Source: CAVPGP01 sp963704025
Lineage (GTDB): Bacteria > Actinomycetota > Thermoleophilia > Gaiellales > Gaiellaceae
DNA length: 64,000 nt
Reading direction: 5' to 3'
NCBI GenBank assembly: GCA_963704025.1
Contig: CAVPGP010000005.1
Location: forward strand, 434,001-498,000
Shown here: positions 40,876 to 48,969 of the stretch, one piece after another
Numbering within the stretch: position 1 is the stretch's first letter
How the letters are laid out: every line of letters starts with the position of its first letter
Position numbers and translations under genes: made by a program
The notes under the pieces: model-generated
The model's database searches: none
What the model was told of the DNA's origin: nothing
What the model saw: the letters and a program-made list of their open reading frames with translations, nothing else

Positions 40876-42672
40876 CTAGCCGGCGTTCACTCTCGCGCGC
40901 GCCTCGTCCAGCAGGTCGAGGCAGGGGCCCTGCGAGTCGAGCGTGTACCAGCGGTTCAGATGCCGGTACGCGCGCTGCGGGTCGTCGAGGACGACCAGCT
41001 CGAACTGGCCGAGGTCGCACCAGGCGACGGGGTTCTCCGGCTGCTGCGCGATCTCCAGCAGGTGATCCCGATACGCGCCCCGGAGATCTCGGAGGGCGAG
41101 CTTCGCGTTCGCACGGGCGACGATCGGGTCGAGCGAAAGCGGGTCGAGCGAGCGAGCCCGGTCGGCGTCGCGGACGGCGCCGCGCGAGCCGAGCGAGTCG
41201 TAGGCGCGCGTGACGTAACGGTCAGCGAGCCAGGGGGAGAAGAGCGACACGGCCCCCGCGAGCGCGAAGAGACCAGCGCCGAGCCGCCACGCGAGCGGCG
41301 CGCGCGGGCTCTCACGGCCGAGCGCGACCCCGAGAGCGAGGAACACCGGCGCGCAGACGGCGAGGAAGTCCCAGTCGATCTCCAGCAGCCCGTGCAGGAC
41401 GAACGCGAGCGGAGCGAGGCCGAGCGCGAGCAGCGCTCCCCGCGGCCGGCGCGCGAAGATCGCGACGAGGGCCGCGGCGAAGCCGCCCGCGAAGAGCAGC
41501 AGACCGACGAGACCCGTCTCGGAGAGGAACTGCAGCGGCAGGTTGTGGGGCTCCGTGACCGCCTGGTTGTTACCGCGGAACCGCTTGTGCACGAGCTCGA
41601 ACGAGCCGGCGCCGGTGCCGCTCGTCTTCCGCAGCTGCCAGCCGTCGACGGCCTCGCCCCACCAGCGCCAGCGGTTGTTCGAGCTCGCCGAGCCGAGGCG
41701 GGTCGGATCGTTCGTCGCCTCGGCCGAGGCGGGGTTGCGGAACTCGCTCCACCAGGTCGAGCCGTGCGTCGCGGCGACCGTGAGAGCGAGTGCCGCGACC
41801 AGGGCGCCGACGACGGCCAGCGTGCGCCGCACGATTCGGCGGCGACGCTCCTCGGGCGAGACCTCCGGCACGAGCACGGTCACGGCGGCGCCCACGACCA
41901 GGACGAGCCCGAAGATCAACCCGTCGCGCACCTGCGTCGAATGCGGCTGGTCGTTCGAGGTCACACCCGGCAGGGCAAACGCGATCGCCCCGACGACGAC
42001 CCCGGTTACGCCCGCCACGACGAGCGCGACGAGGCTCTCGAAACGCCGCGAGGCGAGCGCAATCCAGAGCGACGAGACGACCAGCGCCACGATCACGCCT
42101 CCGCGCGAGAGCGTCAGCAGCAGCGCGACCGTCCAGGCGTAGACGAGCAGGAGCCCCGCGCGGCGGCGCACCTCCGTGGCGACCCACAGCCCGAGCGGCA
42201 GCGCCAGGTCGCCGAGCAGCGCCAGCTCGTTCCAGATGCCCACGGGGTCGCGCAGGCGCGCCACGCGCCCGCCGCCCCCGAGCGCGGGCACGACCTTCCC
42301 CGCGAGCGACCAGGCCGCGACCGCGCCGAGGAGGGCCGCGAGCCCGAGGGCGACCTCTCTCGCGCGGCCGGCGAGCGCGAGGCCGATGACCACGAACGCG
42401 AGGTACACGAGCCCGCGGTTGAGGTACTCCCACGAGCGGTCCGGAAGCCACGACCACGCGATCGAGAGCCCGCACCAGCCGACGAACGCGACGAGCAGCG
42501 CCAGCGCCGTCAGCTCCAGGCGGCCGAGCCGCGGCGCGGGCAGCGCGACCGCGGCGAGCACGAGCGCCGCGGTGCCGATCCAGGGGAGCGAGCCGGTTCC
42601 CGCGGCGCCACCGAAGAAGAGCGCGGCGCCGACGAGCGTGAGCGCGGCCAGGAGGAGTGGCGAACGCCGCAT
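40876..42672 (-). CDS. O-antigen ligase-like membrane protein with C-terminal TPR-like part
   Basis: A 598-residue protein with about 12 helices and the ligase loop pattern GTGAGSFELVHKRFRG plus TEPHNLPLQFLSETGLVGLL. The last 110 residues are soluble and repeat-like (RARSLDPLSLDPIVARANAK, HLLEIAQQPENPVAWCDLGQ), resembling TPR helices. It probably ligates or polymerises surface glycans. The ATG at 42672 is 7 nt after TAGCTT. It is a distant relative of the protein at 11751, which lacks the soluble tail. Confidence 0.85.
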   Translation of the reverse strand: MRRSPLLLAALTLVGAALFFGGAAGTGSLPWIGTAALVLAAVALPAPRLGRLELTALALLVAFVGWCGLSIAWSWLPDRSWEYLNRGLVYLAFVVIGLALAGRAREVALGLAALLGAVAAWSLAGKVVPALGGGGRVARLRDPVGIWNELALLGDLALPLGLWVATEVRRRAGLLLVYAWTVALLLTLSRGGVIVALVVSSLWIALASRRFESLVALVVAGVTGVVVGAIAFALPGVTSNDQPHSTQVRDGLIFGLVLVVGAAVTVLVPEVSPEERRRRIVRRTLAVVGALVAALALTVAATHGSTWWSEFRNPASAEATNDPTRLGSASSNNRWRWWGEAVDGWQLRKTSGTGAGSFELVHKRFRGNNQAVTEPHNLPLQFLSETGLVGLLLFAGGFAAALVAIFARRPRGALLALGLAPLAFVLHGLLEIDWDFLAVCAPVFLALGVALGRESPRAPLAWRLGAGLFALAGAVSLFSPWLADRYVTRAYDSLGSRGAVRDADRARSLDPLSLDPIVARANAKLALRDLRGAYRDHLLEIAQQPENPVAWCDLGQFELVVLDDPQRAYRHLNRWYTLDSQGPCLDLLDEARARVNAG

Positions 42673-42820
42673 TCCGGCGAAGCTATATAGGATGGCTCGG
42701 CCGCTCAGGGCCGTTTACGAACCGTTAACACGAGCCATACCCGACCATCACCGGGGACAGGGAGACTCGAGGTATCGGCCCGTGTCCGACGAGGTCGTTC
42801 GTCCGTTGTCGAACCACTGC

Positions 42821-43405
42821 ATGAAGCTTCCGAGACTCTTCCTCGCCGCCGCCGCGCTGTTCTTCGTCAGCGCCGGCACCGCCTCCGCCGCGTCGCCGTG
42901 CTGGAAGCGGCTGATCAACGACTGGTACGACGGACGGATCGACAAGACCTACCCGGCGCAGTGCTACCGCGAAGCGATCGAGCACCTGCCGCCGGACGTC
43001 GAGGTCTACTCCAACGCGAAGGACGACCTGAAGCGCGCGCTCCAGAACGTCCTCGCCGGCAAGCCGCCGAACCAGGGCATCAGCGAAGGCGGCACCGGCA
43101 GCGGCACCGGAACCGGCGGCGGCTCCGGAACCGGCGGTGGCTCCGGAAACGGCGGCCCCGGCACCGGCAGCTCCGGGAACGGCGGCGACACGGGGACAGG
43201 TGCCGCCACCACCACCGACACGATTGGCCGCGACACGACCGCCGGGGGCCCCGCGAACAACGCCATCCAGGAGCTCGGACCGAACGACGCAGACTCGGTC
43301 CCGATCCCCCTGCTCGTGCTCGGCGGGCTCGCCCTCCTGCTGATCGCGGCCGGCGTCGCAGGCGTGATCGCCAAGCGGCTCCAGGGCCGCGGGCCCCGCA
43401 CCTGA
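42821..43405 (+). CDS. Secreted, C-terminally membrane-anchored protein with Gly-rich linker
   Basis: A 194-residue protein. The signal peptide is MKLPRLFLAAAALFFVSAG. A short helical domain with two Cys follows (SPCWKRLINDWYDGRIDKTY, QCYREAIEHLPPDVEVY). Then come about 45 residues of Gly/Ser/Thr repeats (GTGTGGGSGTGGGSGNGG) and a final membrane helix (IPLLVLGGLALLLIAAGVAG) with a basic tail. The layout is that of a wall-spanning surface protein, with no LPxTG motif. The ATG at 42821 is chosen; a GTG at 42781 is possible. Confidence 0.75.
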   Translation: MKLPRLFLAAAALFFVSAGTASAASPCWKRLINDWYDGRIDKTYPAQCYREAIEHLPPDVEVYSNAKDDLKRALQNVLAGKPPNQGISEGGTGSGTGTGGGSGTGGGSGNGGPGTGSSGNGGDTGTGAATTTDTIGRDTTAGGPANNAIQELGPNDADSVPIPLLVLGGLALLLIAAGVAGVIAKRLQGRGPRT

Positions 43406-43542
43406 GCGGCTAAAATGGTCTGGGCAACGGGCCGTGGCCTCACGCTCCGTCCGGCCCCCGTCCTAGCCTGATCGGTCCGCTTTCGCGTCCCGCCAAGGGC
43501 GCCGGGGCGACCAGGATCCCGAACAGAGGCCGGAGGGTACAG

Positions 43543-46308
43543 ATGGCGACCGCGAAGCAGGCGCAGACAGCAGAGCAGACCGAAGCACCGGAGATCCAGA
43601 ACCGGGTCGTCGACGACGAGAAGTCGCTTGCGGTCCGCCGCTACTTCACGATCCCCGGCCGCGACCCGTTCGACGAGATCGAATGGGAGTCGCGCGACGC
43701 CCTCATCGGCGGCAAGGACAGGCCCGTCTTCGAGCAGAAGGGCGTCGAGTTTCCGAAGTTCTGGTCGCAGACGGCGACGAACATCGTCGCCCAGAAGTAC
43801 TTCCGCGGCCGCATGGGCTCGCCCGAGCGCGAGTCGTCCGTCAAGCAGATGATCGGCCGCGTCGTCGACACGATCGGCGGCTGGGGGCGCGCGGGCGGCT
43901 ACTTCGCCACAGACGAGGAGGCGGACACGTTCGAGGCCGAGCTGAAGGCGATCCTCGTCAACCAGCTCGCCGCGTTCAACTCGCCGGTCTGGTTCAACGT
44001 CGGCTTCGAGGAGAAGCCACAGTGCTCGGCCTGCTTCATCCTCTCGATCGAGGATTCGATGGACTCGATCCTCGACTGGATTCGCCGCGAGGGAGTCATC
44101 TTCCGCGGCGGCTCCGGTTCCGGCGTCAACCTGTCGAAGCTGCGCTCCTCGAAGGAGCAGCTCTCGAAGGGCGGCTACGCCTCCGGGCCCGTCTCGTTCA
44201 TGCGCGGCGCCGACGCCTCTGCCGGCACGATCAAGTCCGGCGGCAAGACGCGGCGCGCGGCCAAAATGGTCGTCCTCGACGTCGACCACCCGGACATCGA
44301 GGAGTTCATCTGGTGCAAGACCAAGGAGGAGGAGAAGGCGCGCGTCCTCGAGCAGGCGGGCTACGACATGACGCTGGACTCGGCGGACTGGGCGTCGATC
44401 CAGTACCAGAACGCGAACAACTCGGTGCGCGTCTCCGACGCCTTTATGGAGGCGGCCGAGAAGGGCGCCGAGTGGAACCTCACCGCGCGCACCGACGGCA
44501 CCGTGGTCGAGACCAGGGACGCGCGCGACCTGCTCCGGCAGATTGCCGAGGCGGCCTGGCGCTGCGCAGACCCGGGCGTCCAGTACGACACGACCATCAA
44601 CAAGTGGCACACCCTGCCGAACACGAGCCGGATCAACGCGTCCAACCCGTGCTCGGAGTACATGTCGATCGACGACTCGGCCTGCAACCTCGCGTCGCTG
44701 AACCTGATGAAGTTCCGCCGCGAGGACGGGGAGCTCGACGTCGAGGCGATGGAGCACGCGGTCGACGTCGTCTTCCTCGCGCAGGAGATCTGCGTCGGCT
44801 ACTCGTCGTACCCGACGCCCGAGATCGACCGGAACGCGAAAGGGTACCGCCAGCTCGGGCTCGGCTACGCGAACCTCGGCGCGCTGTTGATGGCGCGGGG
44901 GCTCCCCTACGACTCGAACGAGGGCCGGGCCTACGCGGCGGCGATCACGGCGTTGACGACGGGGCGTGCGTACCGCAAGTCGGCGGAGATCGCCGGCCGG
45001 ATGGGGCCGTTCGAGGGCTACCGGAAGAACGCCGCGGCGATGATCGGCGTCATCTCGATGCACCGCGCCGCCGTCGGGAACATCCAGCACTCAGAGTCAG
45101 TGCCGGCCGACCTGCTCGCCGCCGCGAGGAAGGCCTGGGACGACGCGCTCGACATCGGCGAGGTCAGCGGCTACCGCAACGCGCAGGCCACCGTGCTCGC
45201 GCCCACCGGCACGATCAGCTTCATGATGGACTGCGACACGACCGGCGTGGAGCCCGACTTCTCGCTCGTCAAGTCGAAGAAGCTCGTCGGCGGCGGCGAG
45301 ATCACGATCGTCAACCGCACCGTCGCGCTCGGCCTCGAGAAGCTCGGCTACGCGCCCGACGAGATCGACCAGATGGTCGCGTACATCGACGAGCGGAACA
45401 CCCTGGTGGGCGCGCCGTACGTGAGGACGGAGCACTACCCGGTCTTCGACTGCGCGGTCGGCGAGCGGGCGATCCACTACACCGGCCACGTGAAGATGAT
45501 GGGCGCGGTGCAGCCGTTCATCTCGGGCGCGATCTCGAAGACCGTGAACATGCCCGAGGAGGTGGCGGTCGAGGACGTCGCCGCGCTCTACCTGGACGCC
45601 TGGAAGCTCGGCGTCAAGGCGATTGCGATCTACCGCGACAACTGCAAGGTCGCCCAGCCCTTGTCCGGCAAGTCGGACAAGAGCGGCGTGCCGACCCTGC
45701 TCCCGGCGACCGCCCCGCACGCGACGAAGCCGCAGCGCCGCCGCGTCCCGGAGGACCGGACGGAGGTCGGCCGCAAGTTCCGCGTCGGCGACTACGAGGG
45801 CTACATCCACGTCGGCCTCTTCGAGGACGGCACGCCCGGCGACATCTTCGTCGACATCGCCAAGGACGGGACGACGCTCCAGGGCCTGATGAACTCGCTG
45901 ATGATCGCCGTCTCGATGGGCCTCCAGTACGGCGTCCCGCCGGAGGTGTACGTCTCGAAGCTCTCCCACATGCGCTTCGAGCCGAGCGGGCTGACGAACG
46001 ACACGGACATTCGCAACGCGAAGTCGATCGTCGACTACATCTTCCGCTGGTTCGGCAAGAAGTTCCTCACCGTCGACCAGCAGGAGGAGGTCGGCATCCT
46101 CTCCGCAGACGTGCGCGCGAAGATGGCCGCCGCGTACAACGCCGATCCCGCCGCCCCGGCGATCGACCCGCCGGCGACCCCCGGCCAGACGGCGCTCTTC
46201 AACAGCTGGGAGGACGCCGTCGAGTGCTCCCGCTGCGGAGGCCGCATGGTGCGGGCCGGCACGTGCTACACCTGCCGCGATTGCGGTACGAGTACGGGGT
46301 GCGGCTGA
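43543..46308 (+). CDS. nrdJ: Adenosylcobalamin-dependent ribonucleotide reductase (class II)
   Basis: A 921-residue enzyme reducing ribonucleotides to deoxyribonucleotides with coenzyme B12. Family landmarks are NSPVWFNVG, QCSACFILSIEDSM, GGSGSGVNLSKLRSSKEQLS, NPCSEYMSIDDSACNLASLN (active-site Cys region) and APTGTISFMMDCDTTGVEPD. The C-terminus is a Cys-rich zinc segment (CSRCGGRMVRAGTCYTCRDC). A likely -10 (TAGCCT, 43464-43469) gives a leader of about 70 nt. I see no cobalamin riboswitch in it. No nrdR or class I genes are nearby. Confidence 0.97.
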   Translation: MATAKQAQTAEQTEAPEIQNRVVDDEKSLAVRRYFTIPGRDPFDEIEWESRDALIGGKDRPVFEQKGVEFPKFWSQTATNIVAQKYFRGRMGSPERESSVKQMIGRVVDTIGGWGRAGGYFATDEEADTFEAELKAILVNQLAAFNSPVWFNVGFEEKPQCSACFILSIEDSMDSILDWIRREGVIFRGGSGSGVNLSKLRSSKEQLSKGGYASGPVSFMRGADASAGTIKSGGKTRRAAKMVVLDVDHPDIEEFIWCKTKEEEKARVLEQAGYDMTLDSADWASIQYQNANNSVRVSDAFMEAAEKGAEWNLTARTDGTVVETRDARDLLRQIAEAAWRCADPGVQYDTTINKWHTLPNTSRINASNPCSEYMSIDDSACNLASLNLMKFRREDGELDVEAMEHAVDVVFLAQEICVGYSSYPTPEIDRNAKGYRQLGLGYANLGALLMARGLPYDSNEGRAYAAAITALTTGRAYRKSAEIAGRMGPFEGYRKNAAAMIGVISMHRAAVGNIQHSESVPADLLAAARKAWDDALDIGEVSGYRNAQATVLAPTGTISFMMDCDTTGVEPDFSLVKSKKLVGGGEITIVNRTVALGLEKLGYAPDEIDQMVAYIDERNTLVGAPYVRTEHYPVFDCAVGERAIHYTGHVKMMGAVQPFISGAISKTVNMPEEVAVEDVAALYLDAWKLGVKAIAIYRDNCKVAQPLSGKSDKSGVPTLLPATAPHATKPQRRRVPEDRTEVGRKFRVGDYEGYIHVGLFEDGTPGDIFVDIAKDGTTLQGLMNSLMIAVSMGLQYGVPPEVYVSKLSHMRFEPSGLTNDTDIRNAKSIVDYIFRWFGKKFLTVDQQEEVGILSADVRAKMAAAYNADPAAPAIDPPATPGQTALFNSWEDAVECSRCGGRMVRAGTCYTCRDCGTSTGCG

Positions 46309-46364
46309 GCTGAACCGAGCGAGGGCGGGCCGGGGAAGCAACGCCCGCCGAGCGAGAACACACA

Positions 46365-46398
46365 AGAGGACCGAGGCGCTTCGGCGCCCCGGTCCTCT
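46365..46398. terminator. UUCG-capped hairpin between convergent genes
   Basis: AGAGGACCG pairs with CGGTCCTCT, and after an A/C mismatch GGCGC pairs with GCGCC closed by TTCG. It lies after nrdJ (plus) and just before the stop of the SBBP gene (minus), so it can end both transcripts. Confidence 0.75.
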
Positions 46399-46403
46399 GT
46401 GAC

Positions 46404-48578
46404 TCAGCGGCCGGGCCGGTCGAAGTCGACCTTGACCAGCACGCCATCGATGTCGCCGCCGCCGTACGTTGGCTGGATCGCGTCCGGTGTCACCGGGAAG
46501 TCCGGCGAGTTCGTGATGTAGCCGAAGTAGAAGTTGCCGCGGCTGTCGAGCGCCGGGAACCCACCGGCGTTGTCGTCGACACCGCTGCCACCGAGGTAGG
46601 AGGAGAAGCGCAGGTGGCCGTCGCGGTCGAGCTGCACGACCGCGAAGTCGACGGCGCCCGCGTTCGCGGTCTGGAATGCGTTCGCGGTCGTCGGGAAGTC
46701 CGTCGATGCGGTCGGCCCGACCACGTCGGCGTTCCCACGGTGGTCGACGCGGAGGGTGGGGTCGATTCCGAACCCACCTTCGGCGTCGCTGCCGCCGAGG
46801 TAGGTCGACCAGTCGAGCGACGAGCCGGAGCGGTCGAGCTTGGCCACGAACCAGTCGCGGATCCCGCCGAAGGTGCCTTGCGCGGCGCCGGCGGTGACAG
46901 GGAACCCGCCGCGCGTGCTGCCGCTGACGTAGACGTCATTCCGTTCGCCGACGTCGACCGCGCTGCCACGGTCGGGCTGGTCGCCGCCGAGGTACGTCGA
47001 CCAGACCATGCGTCCGCGGCGGTCCAGCTTGGTGACGTAGGCGTCCTGCGGCGGGGCCCCGGTCCCCAGCGACGTCTTCAGCGCACCCGGCGTCGTCGGG
47101 AAGTCGGCGGACTGTGTGGCCCCGGTGAAGTACGCGTTGCCGGCATCGTCGAGAGAGACATCGTTGCCGGTGTCGTCGCCGGTGCCGCCGAGGTACGTCG
47201 AGTAGGCGAGCCGGGATCCCGTCGGGTCGAGCCTGGCGGCGAACGCGTCGAGCGGCATGCCTTCGAAGAATCCGGTGCCCCCGCCGAAGCTCGACCGGAG
47301 CGCGCCCGCAGTGGTCGGGAAGTCGGCCGAGCCGGTGAAGCCCGTGATGGCGACACCGCCGTCGTGGCCGAGGGCAAGGACGCCCGCCCGCTCACCGCTC
47401 GAGCCACCGATGTACGTCGAGTAGCGAAGGCGTGAGCCGTCCGAGCTCAGCTTGGCCACGAAGCCGTCGCCAAAGAACCCGCCGCAGCACCCACTATCGC
47501 CGTTGAAGCTGGTGTCGAAGGCGCCGGGCGTCGTCGGGAACCCCGGGCCGGCGAAGCCGCTCACGTAGAGATGGCCGTCCTCGTCGACGGCGGCCGCATC
47601 ACCCTCGTCGAATCCGGGCCCGCCGAGATACGTCGCGTAGACGATGTGCGTCGCGGTGCGATCCAGTTTGGCGACGTAGACGTCCTCCCCGCCTCCGGAG
47701 GACTGGATTCCGCCGACGCGCGGGAGGTCGGAGTCCGTGCCGCAGACGACGAACACGTTCCCGGTCGGGCCGGGTACGGGGCCGCAGCCCTCTGCGCCGC
47801 TGCCGCCCCAGTAGCTGGCGTACACGACCTTCGGGTCGATCAGGAGCGGGACGGTTCGGTTGTGAGGTCCGACGCGGAAGCGAATGATGCCTCCGGCGAG
47901 GCGATAGGAGACCGGGACGAGCTTGCGCGTCCCGGCGATCGTCTGCCAGGCGAGAGGTGGCGGCTGGCGGACAGTCCCGTGACCCAGCCGCAGAACGAGG
48001 GCTCCGTCAGATGCGATCCGTGGTGCCCGCGGTCCATCGAAGGCGAGCCGGATCCGCCTCGAGTCGGCGCCGGGCTGGAGGCGGAAGTCGTACTCGAGCC
48101 GCGCCTCGCGGGCGCCGTGCACGACGAGGTCGATTCCGGGATAGAGCCGCGTGTACCGGACCGCAGCGAATTGCGGCACGTGAGTACGCCAGCGCCGCGG
48201 GTCCGGGCCGATCAGGTAGTTGCTGACGCCGGGCAGCCGCCGCTCGGCGTTGATCCGCCCCGGCTCGGCACCCTGGAACCGCATTGTAAGGAGGTCCTGT
48301 CCTGAGCTGTCGCGAAGCGCGAGCACGACGCGCGAGCGAGTGAGATACAGCGCCGAACGTGGGGCACGCGATACGTACCGCACCTGCACGCTCGAGCTTC
48401 CGGGGCTCGGCTCGAAGACGACGGGCAGCACCGGCTGGTTGCCGAGCTTCGCCGGCAAGGCCTGCACCGGCGAACGGTGGCCGGAGATCGCCGTCGCCGC
48501 GAGCGGCACGAGCGCGAGGACGCCCGCCCCTGCCCCAAGAATCAGCGCCAACCTGCTCATGATGTGTGTCTTCCTCAC
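46404..48578 (-). CDS. Secreted SBBP-repeat beta-propeller protein
   Basis: A 724-residue exported protein. After a signal-like helix (LALILGAGAGVLALVPLAA) comes a conserved N-terminal region found in such proteins (YLIGPDPRRWRTHVPQFAAV, LYPGIDLVVHGAREARLEYD). At least seven SBBP repeats follow (for example LAYSTYLGGTGDDTGNDVSL, MVWSTYLGGDQPDRGSAVDV, LRFSSYLGGSGVDDNAGGFP). The role is unknown, perhaps adhesion or surface structure. The GTG at 48578 has GGAGG about 7 nt upstream. It is cotranscribed with the small secreted gene before it. Confidence 0.87.
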   Translation of the reverse strand: MRKTHIMSRLALILGAGAGVLALVPLAATAISGHRSPVQALPAKLGNQPVLPVVFEPSPGSSSVQVRYVSRAPRSALYLTRSRVVLALRDSSGQDLLTMRFQGAEPGRINAERRLPGVSNYLIGPDPRRWRTHVPQFAAVRYTRLYPGIDLVVHGAREARLEYDFRLQPGADSRRIRLAFDGPRAPRIASDGALVLRLGHGTVRQPPPLAWQTIAGTRKLVPVSYRLAGGIIRFRVGPHNRTVPLLIDPKVVYASYWGGSGAEGCGPVPGPTGNVFVVCGTDSDLPRVGGIQSSGGGEDVYVAKLDRTATHIVYATYLGGPGFDEGDAAAVDEDGHLYVSGFAGPGFPTTPGAFDTSFNGDSGCCGGFFGDGFVAKLSSDGSRLRYSTYIGGSSGERAGVLALGHDGGVAITGFTGSADFPTTAGALRSSFGGGTGFFEGMPLDAFAARLDPTGSRLAYSTYLGGTGDDTGNDVSLDDAGNAYFTGATQSADFPTTPGALKTSLGTGAPPQDAYVTKLDRRGRMVWSTYLGGDQPDRGSAVDVGERNDVYVSGSTRGGFPVTAGAAQGTFGGIRDWFVAKLDRSGSSLDWSTYLGGSDAEGGFGIDPTLRVDHRGNADVVGPTASTDFPTTANAFQTANAGAVDFAVVQLDRDGHLRFSSYLGGSGVDDNAGGFPALDSRGNFYFGYITNSPDFPVTPDAIQPTYGGGDIDGVLVKVDFDRPGR

Positions 48579-48579
48579 C

Positions 48580-48792
48580 TCATCCTCCCTTCGCTGCAGC
48601 TGGGAACCTGAAAAACAGGCTTGCCTGGTAGGTCACTCCGGCCCGCAGCGTCGTCAGCTTGCCGGCCGGCGTGAAGATGTAGCTCTGGGGCATGTCCGGC
48701 AGCTTGGGGGTCGTCGCTGCGGCCGACGCGGCGAGCGAGCTGAGGCCGGCTACGAGGACCGCGAGGAGTCCGATGCAGGCGCGCTGTCTCAT
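48580..48792 (-). CDS. Small secreted protein upstream of the SBBP gene
   Basis: A 70-residue protein with a clear signal peptide (MRQRACIGLLAVLVAGLSSL, cleavage near ASA). The mature part is about 45 residues (LPDMPQSYIFTPAGKLTTLR, GVTYQASLFFRFP). Its stop is 1 bp before the SBBP start, so they form an operon. An SD-like GGGAGAAGGG precedes the ATG. It may be a short partner of the SBBP protein or a truncated gene; I do not recognise it. Confidence 0.6.
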   Translation of the reverse strand: MRQRACIGLLAVLVAGLSSLAASAAATTPKLPDMPQSYIFTPAGKLTTLRAGVTYQASLFFRFPAAAKGG

Positions 48793-48956
48793 CGCCCTTC
48801 TCCCTTCTGGGCCGTGGGTTGGTCGCGGTTCGATCCGTCTTCGGCCGATTGTCCGAGCCCGGTGTCCGGCTCGCTTCGGGGAGATCCCTGGACCGTGCGT
48901 GGACGGCTTCGGGGCGTGCTGCTCCGGCGGTCGTTGTGGTCGCGCCGCGAAGGTCA

Positions 48957-48962
48957 TACCGT
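48957..48962 (+). promoter_or_regulatory. -10 hexamer for the LuxR regulator
   Basis: TACCGT ends 7 nt before the GTG at 48970. Confidence 0.5.
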
Positions 48963-48969
48963 CTGAGCT

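Noticed and set aside
40819..42690. 623-residue frame antisense to the O-antigen ligase
   Set aside because: Charged low-complexity product with no motifs, opposite a clear membrane protein.
43406..43542. Cobalamin riboswitch before nrdJ
   Set aside because: A B12-dependent enzyme invites one, but I could not find the B12-box consensus or the required fold in 137 bp.
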